In this document: positions 57,340 to 64,000 of the stretch, piece by piece
Layout: every line of letters begins with the position of its first letter
Position numbering within the stretch: the stretch's first letter is position 1
Origin: Cupriavidus agavae
Lineage (GTDB): Bacteria; Pseudomonadota; Gammaproteobacteria; Burkholderiales; Burkholderiaceae
Reading direction: 5' to 3'
Length of the DNA: 64,000 bases
NCBI RefSeq assembly: GCF_004217045.1
Contig: NZ_SGXM01000002.1
Location: 598,558 to 662,557, forward strand
The notes under the pieces: model-generated
The model's database searches: none
What the model was told of the DNA's origin: nothing
Seen by the model: only the letters and a program-made list of their open reading frames with translations
Position numbers and translations under genes: made by a program

Positions 57340-58284
57340 TCACGCCGCTTCGGCTTGCATCAGGGTACTGACGTGCGCCGCCGTACTCGTGGCCAGGGCG
57401 TCCAGGCTGTAACCCCCTTCCAGGATCGACACGATGCGGCCGTCGCAGGTCTGGTCGGCGATCCGCATCAGTTCGCTGGTGATCCACTGGAAATCGCTGT
57501 CCTCCAGGTTCATGCCCGCAAGGGGGTCCAGCCGATGCGCGTCGAAGCCGGCGGAGACAATGAGAATCTCGGGCGCAAACGCCGTGAGTGCCGGGAGCAC
57601 CTGGGCCGAGATGGCCTCGCGGAATTGCTTCGAATCGCAGCCGCGCGGCAACGGCACGTTGACGATGTTGTGGCTCACGCCGGTTTCGGACCGCGCGCCC
57701 GTACCGGGATAGAACGGCGACTGGTGGCTGGACGCGTAGAACAGCTCCGGACGGTCGAAGAAGGCGGATTGGGTGCCGTTGCCGTGATGCACATCGAAAT
57801 CAACCACGGCCACGCGCCCGAGCTTGTGGACTTCGCAGGCATAGGCTGCCGCAATGGCCGCCTGGTTGAAAATGCAGAACCCCATCGCCTGCCCCGGTTC
57901 GGCGTGATGGCCGCACGGCCGCGTGGCGCAGAACACGTTGCGCGCCTCGCCTGCCATCACTGCATCCACCCCCGCGCACGCCGCGCCAACGCAGCGCATG
58001 ACCGCCTCCCATGAACCGGGCGACATGACGGTATCGCCTGCGTCGAGCGGCACATATCCGTGGGCGGGACGGCGCTGCGCGATCTCCTCGATGTAGTCCG
58101 CATCGTGGATCAGCCGCAACTGTTCGACCGTGCCCATCGGCGCATCGCGCCATGCCAGCGCGGCGAAGTGTGGCGCTCGCAGCGCATCGACCACGGCCCT
58201 CAGGCGTTCGGGCGATTCCGGATGGTGCGGACCGGGGCGATGCTCCAGGCACGCGGCGTGGGTGTAGATGAGGGTAGCTGCCAT
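57340..58284 (-). CDS. Histone deacetylase-family protein
   Basis: This 314-residue protein belongs to the HDAC/AcuC/acetylpolyamine amidohydrolase superfamily. Landmarks are HRPGPHHPESPERLRAV near the start, the HH pair and adjacent Gly in RPCGHHAEPGQAMGFCIFN, the zinc-binding DFDVHHGNGTQ, SAGFDAHRLDPLAGM and SILEGGYSLDAL. The 2-aa sequence around the second zinc ligand is intact, so activity is expected. Bacterial members act on acetylated polyamines or acetyl-lysine. AGGAG lies upstream of the ATG by about 10 nt. Confidence 0.92.
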   Translation of the reverse strand: MAATLIYTHAACLEHRPGPHHPESPERLRAVVDALRAPHFAALAWRDAPMGTVEQLRLIHDADYIEEIAQRRPAHGYVPLDAGDTVMSPGSWEAVMRCVGAACAGVDAVMAGEARNVFCATRPCGHHAEPGQAMGFCIFNQAAIAAAYACEVHKLGRVAVVDFDVHHGNGTQSAFFDRPELFYASSHQSPFYPGTGARSETGVSHNIVNVPLPRGCDSKQFREAISAQVLPALTAFAPEILIVSAGFDAHRLDPLAGMNLEDSDFQWITSELMRIADQTCDGRIVSILEGGYSLDALATSTAAHVSTLMQAEAA

Positions 58285-58608
58285 GTTCGGCTGTCTCCTG
58301 TCCTTGCTCGGATGGGCGACCTTTTTCCTGCACCGCACGTCTGCCGGCTCCTCCGGACAGACTGTCGCCTTCTGGTATGTAATATATCAAAGCATTGGTG
58401 CGATGTCGCCGAGCGGGTGCAGGGCGCCCCCACCTCATCACATTGTTCATCCCGCTGAACAATCTGTTAGCAATCTAATCATTGCCCTCCGTAACAATTT
58501 AGATGTACGATGACCGACCATTTCCAGCGTGAGACGAATCCGGGGTGGCCGCACGCGGCGCCATGAGAGATTCGCGTGGGGACGACGCCTGATAACAACG
58601 GACCTCAC
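58285..58608. other. Divergent intergenic region, deacetylase / gluconate dehydrogenase
   Basis: This 324-bp space is AT-richer than its neighbours and holds no gene I can support. It contains TATGTAATATATCA near 58377 and the 8-bp-arm inverted repeat at 58442-58463, followed by an AT-rich stretch that could be the promoter of the gluconate dehydrogenase genes. Confidence 0.4.
58442..58463. promoter_or_regulatory. 22-bp inverted repeat, candidate operator
   Basis: ATTGTTCA-TCCCGC-TGAACAAT is a perfect inverted repeat with 8-bp arms. It lies about 146 bp upstream of the Tat-exported subunit start, in the divergent space. The symmetric half-site TTGTTCA fits a dimeric regulator. Confidence 0.5.
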
Positions 58609-59316
58609 ATGTCTACGCCCCCGTTCTCACGTCGTAATTTCCTGAAGGCGACAGCCGTCGCCGTGCCGGTTGCGGCCATCCCGCTGCACGAGCTGCGCGC
58701 CAAGGGTCTGGAAGACGTGCACCTGCAGCACTACCAGCCCGTCTTTTTCAGCGCCGCCGAGTGGCAGTTCATCCTGGCCGCCTGCGACCGCCTGATCCCG
58801 GCCGAGGGCAAGGGCCCCGGCGCGCTCGAAACCAATGTTCCCGTGTTCATCGACCAGCAGCTCAAGGGCGGCCTGGGCGACGACATCTACCTGCAGGGCC
58901 CGCACAACGTAGCCGCGCCCAGGACGCTCGGTTTCCAGTTGCCCTACGCGCCGCAGGACGTCTACCGGCGCGGGATCGCCCTGGTGCAGCAGGCCGCCGC
59001 CGCGCGCCATGGCCAGCCATTCCAGCGGCTGTCCGCCGGACAGCAGGACGCGCTGCTGACCGCGCTGCAGAAGGACGCCATCGATTTCGCCGCGCTCGGC
59101 GAGACGCAGCTCAAGGCTTCGCAGTTCTTCTCGCAATTGCTGGGCGACACCAAGAACGGCTATCTGGCCGATCCGATGTACGGCGGCAACAAGGACATGA
59201 AAGCTTGGGTCGCCATCGGCTTCCCCGGCGCACGCGCCCAGTACATCGAGTGGGTAGACCAGCACAACGTGCCCTACCCGCTCGGCCCGGTCAGCGTCAG
59301 CGGCAAGCGCGCCTGA
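58609..59316 (+). CDS. Gluconate 2-dehydrogenase subunit 3-type protein
   Basis: This 235-residue protein is the small subunit of membrane-bound gluconate-type dehydrogenases (PF13618). The N-terminus is a twin-arginine signal (FSRRNFLKATAVAVPVAAIPL). The mature part has FFSAAEWQFILAACDRLIPAEGKGPGALETNVPVFID and IGFPGARAQYIEWVDQHNV, both family marks. The subunit guides export of the folded flavoprotein encoded next. Start M at 58609 was chosen because the Tat motif begins 8 residues later. A three-gene operon follows (90 bp then 11 bp gaps). Confidence 0.92.
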   Translation: MSTPPFSRRNFLKATAVAVPVAAIPLHELRAKGLEDVHLQHYQPVFFSAAEWQFILAACDRLIPAEGKGPGALETNVPVFIDQQLKGGLGDDIYLQGPHNVAAPRTLGFQLPYAPQDVYRRGIALVQQAAAARHGQPFQRLSAGQQDALLTALQKDAIDFAALGETQLKASQFFSQLLGDTKNGYLADPMYGGNKDMKAWVAIGFPGARAQYIEWVDQHNVPYPLGPVSVSGKRA

Positions 59317-59406
59317 GCGGCCCGCGCCACGACTCTCCCCCCTTTCCCATTGGATGCGTGAACGGCCGGCGCCGCCGAACCGTCACGCCCGGAACAAGCA
59401 CGTCAC

Positions 59407-61176
59407 ATGCCCCAGATCACCAACGACGACGTCGATGTCGTCATCGTCGGCCTTGGATGGGCCGGTTCGCTGATGGCCATCGAACTGGCCCAGGCCGGCC
59501 TCAAGGTGCGCGCGCTCGAGCGCGGCCCCGACCGTCCCCCCGAGGATTTCGCCTACCCGAAGCCCGCCGACCAGTACGGCTACGCCACGCGCAACAAGGT
59601 CTTCGCCACACCGCGCGATGCCGCGCTGACCGTGCGCTACAAGCAGGACGAAACCGCGCTGCCCACGCGCAAGTGGGGCGCGTTCGCGCCCGGCACCGGC
59701 GTGGGCGGCTCCGGCCTGCACTGGACCGGCGTGCTGATCCGCCCAACCCCCACCGACATCAAGCTCAAGACCTACGCGGACCAGGCGTACCGGCGTGGCA
59801 CGCTCGATGCCGACATGCGCATCAAGGACTTCCCGTTCACGTGGGACGAGATCGAGCCGTACTATGACTTCTTCGACAAGGTCTGCGGTCTGTCCGGCAA
59901 CACCGGCAACCTGCGCGGCCAGGTGCAGCCCGGCGGCGACCCGTTCGAGGGCCCGCGCTCCAACCCCTACCCGCTGCCCGCGCTGCAGGACACGCTGAAC
60001 TGCTCGATGTTCGCCGAGACGGCGCGGAAAATGGGCTATCACCCGTTCCCGAACCCGTCGGCCAACGTGTCGCAGGCGTGGACCAACCCGTACGGCGCGC
60101 AACTGGCGCCGTGCAACTACTGCGGCTACTGCAGCAAATACCCGTGCCTGAACTACTCGAAGGCATCGCCCCAGACCACCGTGCTCGACGTGGTCAAGCG
60201 CATGCCGAATTTCTCGTACCGGGTGAACGCCAACGTGATCCGCGTGGACCTGCACAAGGACCGCAAGACGGCGCGCGGCGTGACCTACATCGACGAAAAG
60301 GGCAACGAGGTGTTCCAGCCCGCGAAGATCGTGGTGCTGTCGAGCTTCCAGTTCGCCAACGTGCGCCTGATGCTGCTGTCGGGCATCGGCAAGCCGTACG
60401 ACCCGGTCTCCGAAACCGGCACCGTGGGCCGCAACTACGCGTTCCTGAGCAATGGCGGCGCCACGCTGTTCTTCAAGGACAAGCACTTCAATCCGTTCGC
60501 CACCGCCGGCGCCACGGGAGAGATGTTCAACGACATCTCGCCGGGCAATTTCGACGGCCCCTCGCTGGGCTTCATCGGCGGCGCCAAGATCCATAGCTCG
60601 CAGGCCACCGGCGCACCGATCGGCACCGCTCTGCCGCCGGGCACGCCGAGCTGGGGCAAGGGCTGGAAGGAAGGCATGGTGGACTGGTACGGGCGCTCGA
60701 TGAAGATCAGCATCACCACCACCTGCATGTCGTACCGCGGCCATTATCTCGACCTCGACCCGCGCTACAAGGACCCCTGGGGCCAGCCGCTGTTGCGCAT
60801 GACCTTTGACTGGCGCGAGAACGAGCTGAAGCTCCAGCGCTACCTGCGCGAGATCGTGCTGAAGATCTCGAAGGAGATGAAGCCCGATGCGATGTCCGAG
60901 AGCTTCCTCGCGCTCGACTCGCACTGGGACATCACCAAGTACGTGTCCACCCACAACGTTGGCGGCGCGATCATGGGCACCTCGCCGCGCGATTCGGCGC
61001 TGAACCGCTACCTGCAGTCGTGGGACGTGCACAACGTGTTCGTGCCGGGCGGCAACGCGTTCCCGCAGAACTTCCAGGCCAACCCCACCGCCACGATCGG
61101 CGCCATCACGCTGATGGCCGCCGACGCCATCAAGAAGCAGTACCTCAAGAATCCGGGACCGCTGGTGCAGGCCTGA
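59407..61176 (+). CDS. GMC-family dehydrogenase flavoprotein subunit
   Basis: This 589-residue subunit oxidises a sugar or sugar acid, by analogy gluconate to 2-ketogluconate, on the periplasmic face. The FAD-binding GxGxxG is VVIVGLGWAGSLMAIELAQAG. The GMC features are GVGGSGLHWTGVL, the PCNYCGYCSKYPC cysteine cluster typical of this gluconate/sorbitol group, and the C-terminal HNVGGAIMGTSPRDSALN and FPQNFQANPTATIGAI. It lacks its own signal peptide, so it is probably exported with the Tat-bearing subunit. The exact substrate is not certain. Confidence 0.92.
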   Translation: MPQITNDDVDVVIVGLGWAGSLMAIELAQAGLKVRALERGPDRPPEDFAYPKPADQYGYATRNKVFATPRDAALTVRYKQDETALPTRKWGAFAPGTGVGGSGLHWTGVLIRPTPTDIKLKTYADQAYRRGTLDADMRIKDFPFTWDEIEPYYDFFDKVCGLSGNTGNLRGQVQPGGDPFEGPRSNPYPLPALQDTLNCSMFAETARKMGYHPFPNPSANVSQAWTNPYGAQLAPCNYCGYCSKYPCLNYSKASPQTTVLDVVKRMPNFSYRVNANVIRVDLHKDRKTARGVTYIDEKGNEVFQPAKIVVLSSFQFANVRLMLLSGIGKPYDPVSETGTVGRNYAFLSNGGATLFFKDKHFNPFATAGATGEMFNDISPGNFDGPSLGFIGGAKIHSSQATGAPIGTALPPGTPSWGKGWKEGMVDWYGRSMKISITTTCMSYRGHYLDLDPRYKDPWGQPLLRMTFDWRENELKLQRYLREIVLKISKEMKPDAMSESFLALDSHWDITKYVSTHNVGGAIMGTSPRDSALNRYLQSWDVHNVFVPGGNAFPQNFQANPTATIGAITLMAADAIKKQYLKNPGPLVQA

Positions 61177-61187
61177 TCACGACGAAC

Positions 61188-62459
61188 ATGACTATCTTCC
61201 GTTCCTTCTTCATTGCCGCCGCGTTCGGCGCCGTGGCGGCGTCGCTGGCGCCGACCGCGCTCGCGGCCTCGGACCCCGCGCTGCTGCAGCGCGGCGCCTA
61301 CCTGGCCCGCGTGGGCGACTGCATGGCCTGCCACAGCGCACCAGGCAAGCCCGAGTACGGCGGCGGCCTGCCGATCGACAGCGGCCACGGCATCATCTAC
61401 TCGACCAACATCACGCCGGACAAGCAGCACGGCATCGGCAAGTACACCGAGAAGCAGTTCGCCGACGCGGTGCGCAAGGGCGTGCGGGCCGACGGCCAGC
61501 ACCTGTACCCGGCCATGCCGTACCCGAACTACAACAAGGTGACCGACGCCGATATCCATGCGCTGTACGCGTTCTTCATGGAAGGCGTGAAGCCCAGCGG
61601 CGCCGTACCGCCCGAAACCAGCATGGACTTTCCGTTCAACCTGCGCTGGGGCATGGCGGTCTGGAACTACGTCTTCACGTCGAACCAGCCGTTCGCGCCG
61701 CGCAAGGAATGGACCGACCAGGTCAAGCTGGGCGCCTACCTCGTGGAGGGCCTGGGCCACTGCAGCAGTTGCCACACGCCGCGCGGCTTCGCCATGAACG
61801 AGAAGGCCGATTCGGGCGCCGACGCGCAGTACCTGGCCGGCGGCGACCTGAACGGCTGGCCCGTGCCGTCGCTGCGCGGCATGCCGCACTGGACGAGCCA
61901 GGACATCGTCGACTACCTGCAGACCGGCCGTAACCGCACCGCCGCCGTGGCGGGCGAGATGACCGCCGTGGTGGAGCACAGCACCTCGCACATGCGCACC
62001 GCCGACCTCTCGGCGATCGCGGCCTACCTGAAGAGCCTGTCGCCCGTTCCGGCGCCGGCCGCCGCCGTCAAGCCGCAGGGTGCCGAGGCCACGGTGCGCA
62101 AGCTGACCGCCGCGAAGAACCTGACGCTTGGCGAACGGCTCTACCTCGACAACTGCGCGGCCTGCCACTTCGTGACCGGCAAGGGTGCGGAGCGCGTGTT
62201 CCCGCGTGTCGATGGCGCCACCGTGGTCAATGCCGACAGCCCGGCCGCGCTGGTCAACGTGATCCTGGCCGGTGCCCGCACGCCGTCCACGGCCAGGGCG
62301 CCGTCGATCCTCGTGATGCCCGGCTTCGCGCATCGCATGAACGACGCCGAGGTAGCCGAGCTGGCCACGTTCCTGCGCCAGGGCTGGACCAACCACGCCG
62401 CGCCGGTGTCCGAGCGCAACGTGAAGGCCGTCCGGACCTCGCTGGCCCCGGCGCACTAG
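61188..62459 (+). CDS. Three-haem cytochrome c subunit of the dehydrogenase
   Basis: This 423-residue protein passes electrons from the flavoprotein to ubiquinone or a terminal oxidase. It has a signal peptide ([20 protein letters not shown]) and three CxxCH haem sites: CMACH, CSSCH and CAACH. Each is in a typical cytochrome c domain (YLARVGDCMACHSAPG, YLVEGLGHCSSCHTPRG, YLDNCAACHFVTGKG). The start is 11 bp after the flavoprotein stop. A terminator-like hairpin lies just after the stop codon, ending the operon. Confidence 0.94.
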   Translation: MTIFRSFFIAAAFGAVAASLAPTALAASDPALLQRGAYLARVGDCMACHSAPGKPEYGGGLPIDSGHGIIYSTNITPDKQHGIGKYTEKQFADAVRKGVRADGQHLYPAMPYPNYNKVTDADIHALYAFFMEGVKPSGAVPPETSMDFPFNLRWGMAVWNYVFTSNQPFAPRKEWTDQVKLGAYLVEGLGHCSSCHTPRGFAMNEKADSGADAQYLAGGDLNGWPVPSLRGMPHWTSQDIVDYLQTGRNRTAAVAGEMTAVVEHSTSHMRTADLSAIAAYLKSLSPVPAPAAAVKPQGAEATVRKLTAAKNLTLGERLYLDNCAACHFVTGKGAERVFPRVDGATVVNADSPAALVNVILAGARTPSTARAPSILVMPGFAHRMNDAEVAELATFLRQGWTNHAAPVSERNVKAVRTSLAPAH

Positions 62460-62471
62460 GCCAACGGCCTG

Positions 62472-62503
62472 CCCGTGGCAGCGCGCGCCGCCACGGGTTC
62501 TTC
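62472..62503 (+). terminator. Rho-independent terminator of the dehydrogenase operon
   Basis: CCCGTGGC pairs with GCCACGGG (10-nt loop) and is followed by TTCTTCC. It begins 12 bp after the cytochrome stop. Confidence 0.65.
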
Positions 62504-62507
62504 CCTC

Positions 62508-63665
62508 TCACGCCAGTTGCGCCACCGCGCCGCCCATGATGCGGCGGCCCAGCGTGATGCCCCAGCGCACCAGTTGCCGGTCGGCCGGCAACTGGCTGGC
62601 CTCGAACTCCGCGAGCGCCGTATCGACCGGCCCGGTGCGCAGCGCCTCGGCCAGTGCCAGCGCGTTCGCGGCCGCCTTGCCGGCGCCGGCGCCGGTATGC
62701 GGACGCGCCACGAACGCCGCGTCGCCGAGCAGCACCACGCGGCCGAACACCATGTGCGGCGCCTCGTAGTCCTGGATCAGTTGCAGGAACGGGTCGGGCG
62801 TGGCCGTGACCAGGCTCGCCAGATGGGGGGCCAGCACGTCGAGCGCGGCCAGTTGCAGCATGCGCACCTCGGCATCGCGCATCGCGCCGGGGGGCAGCGA
62901 GTGCGTATGCTGCTGGCCCTTGCGGTCGCGCAGTACGGCATCGAGCATCGCGCCCTGCGCCACGGGGCGGTACCAGACCCAGTTCTGGCGGCGCTCGCCG
63001 ATCCGCACGCTGCCGTCCTCGCCGGGGATGGCGTAGGTCAGGAACTGGTGGCCGCGCCCGTCCTGGAATGCGAACGTGCCTTGCAGCAGCTCACGCGCAC
63101 CCTCGGTCAGCGCGCGCTCGGGCAGCACGCCACGCCAGGCCGCATAGCCGGCGTAGCGTGGCGCGGCATCGGGCAGCACCTGGCTGCGCACCGCGGAGAG
63201 CGGTCCGTCGGCGGCCACCAGCAGGTCGCCCTGCTCCACGCGCCCCGACGCGAAGCGCACCGACACGCGCCGGCCCGCGCCCGCCCCCTCCTCGGCAAAG
63301 GATACGAATGTCTCGCCGGCATGCAGCGTGGCCGGGTCCACGGCCTGGCGCAGCCGCTGGTAGAGCCCGTTCCAGGCGATCTGCGTCTGCGGCATGTACA
63401 TGCGGCGGATCGATCCGTTGCGCGAGACGAAGGTACGGTCGCGCGACGGCACGCCAAAATCCGGCCCGGCCGGAATGCCGGCGAAGTCGAGCGCGGCTTC
63501 CACGGCCGGCTGCAACACCAGGCCGCCACCGCGGCTGTCCAGCGCCAGCGGGGAGCGCTCGAACACCTGGGCGTCCCAGCCGGCGGCGCGCAGGCAGACC
63601 GCGGTCAGCAGCCCGCCGAGCGAACCGCCGATGATGATGGCTTTGGGGGATGGCGACTTGGCCAT
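62508..63665 (-). CDS. FAD-dependent monooxygenase (2,6-dihydroxypyridine hydroxylase-like)
   Basis: This 385-residue flavoprotein hydroxylates an aromatic or heteroaromatic substrate with NAD(P)H. The FAD-binding segment is AIIIGGSLGGLLTAVCLRAAGWDAQVFERSP, followed by SRGGGLVLQPAVEAAL and later GDAAFVARPHTGAGAGKAAANALALAEAL with the conserved GD motif. This wording fits the DHPH/urate-hydroxylase-like group; the true substrate is unknown. The start MAKSPSPKA is preceded by AAGGAG at about 9 nt. It is divergent from a gene beyond the right edge, with a LysR-type box between. Confidence 0.88.
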   Translation of the reverse strand: MAKSPSPKAIIIGGSLGGLLTAVCLRAAGWDAQVFERSPLALDSRGGGLVLQPAVEAALDFAGIPAGPDFGVPSRDRTFVSRNGSIRRMYMPQTQIAWNGLYQRLRQAVDPATLHAGETFVSFAEEGAGAGRRVSVRFASGRVEQGDLLVAADGPLSAVRSQVLPDAAPRYAGYAAWRGVLPERALTEGARELLQGTFAFQDGRGHQFLTYAIPGEDGSVRIGERRQNWVWYRPVAQGAMLDAVLRDRKGQQHTHSLPPGAMRDAEVRMLQLAALDVLAPHLASLVTATPDPFLQLIQDYEAPHMVFGRVVLLGDAAFVARPHTGAGAGKAAANALALAEALRTGPVDTALAEFEASQLPADRQLVRWGITLGRRIMGGAVAQLA

Positions 63666-64000
63666 GGCTGCGATCTCCTTGTGGGGGCAAAGCGCCACGG
63701 GGCCTTTCCCCGTCAACGCCAGTCCATCGTAGGCGCGCGCCTGTGGTGGGCGCCATTGCGCGGTCGTTGACGCGGACTCACACCATCGTATGAACGGCCC
63801 CTCACACCGCCCCGGATTGGCCTACCTCCACCACGCGGATAGTTCGCCGCTTTCATAATTCAATTATTTTGAATAACTATGACAGCGATAGCCTGTTTTC
63901 GCCGTGCTGCCGGCCGCTATAGTTCTACCCATGGACAGCGCAGCAACGCAGCGAAACACAGCAAGACGACGCAGCGCTGGCCGATAAAACCTCAAACTTA
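63666..64000. other. Divergent intergenic region at right edge
   Basis: This 335-bp stretch holds no gene I can support. It contains the ATTCAA-N5-TTGAAT box, an AT-rich patch and a mini-frame ATG at 63931 that stops after 18 codons. It is probably the control region of the monooxygenase and of a rightward gene starting outside the window. Confidence 0.5.
63858..63874. promoter_or_regulatory. LysR-type operator, 17 bp
   Basis: ATTCAA-TTATT-TTGAAT is a perfect inverted repeat with the T-N11-A core of LysR-type boxes. It lies in the divergent space upstream of the FAD monooxygenase. Confidence 0.6.

Noticed and set aside
63931..63987. An 18-codon frame at the right edge
   Set aside because: No ribosome site, low-complexity sequence; more likely part of an untranslated leader.

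Overview
The window is GC-rich DNA from a free-living beta-proteobacterium, most likely Burkholderiaceae of the Cupriavidus/Ralstonia type. The reasons are the uniformly high GC, the Bug/TctC-type periplasmic binding proteins, the fused TreS-maltokinase, and the tight operons with ATGA stop/start overlaps. Genus is an inference from gene content. I saw no rRNA, tRNA, insertion sequence or CRISPR array.

Layout. 1-3126: small stress or envelope genes (partial DUF3182-like gene, iron-permease-family protein, BON protein, PRC-barrel protein, glycine-rich membrane protein, lysine-rich protein). 3315-6994: a regulatory block with a degenerate histidine-kinase-like protein, an NtrC-type response regulator and a second sigma54 activator without a receiver domain. 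7359-32365: a large alpha-glucan/trehalose locus (glgE, treS-mak, glgB, glgX, malQ; a hybrid histidine kinase on the opposite strand; glgP, glgA, treZ, treY). 32443-36257: DUF1120 protein, a small hypothetical, a collagen-like lipoprotein and a di-haem cytochrome c peroxidase. 36555-38651: a 2TM protein and a LytS/LytTR-type two-component system. 38727-47601: an FAD oxidoreductase and LysR regulator, divergent from a Bug protein, GarD-like dehydratase, aldehyde dehydrogenase, HpcH/HpaI aldolase and FAD-linked oxidase. 47738-50571: a two-domain putative peptidoglycan-degrading effector with an overlapping exported immunity-like gene, in DNA of clearly lower GC. 50676-58284: CsbD, an outer-membrane-like protein, a GGDEF protein, a Bug protein, a beta-lactamase-fold hydrolase, small basic proteins, a HAD hydrolase and a histone-deacetylase-family protein. 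58609-62459: a three-subunit gluconate-2-dehydrogenase-type complex. 62508-63665: an FAD monooxygenase divergent from a gene beyond the right edge.

How the genes work together. The glucan/trehalose genes form a nearly closed cycle. TreS makes maltose from trehalose, the fused kinase makes maltose-1-phosphate, GlgE polymerises it and GlgB branches it. GlgX, MalQ and GlgP trim or degrade the glucan, and TreY/TreZ return it to trehalose. GlgA is present but no glgC is seen here. Two matches to the sigma54 -24/-12 promoter, one upstream of glgE and one upstream of glgA, share the same TCGCA -12 element. An 18-bp perfect palindrome lies upstream of the first. With two sigma54 activators next door, I infer that the locus is a sigma54-controlled storage/osmoprotectant module. 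This regulatory layout, plus a degenerate GH13-like domain fused to the front of GlgE, is the most interesting system in the window. The effector/immunity pair is second.
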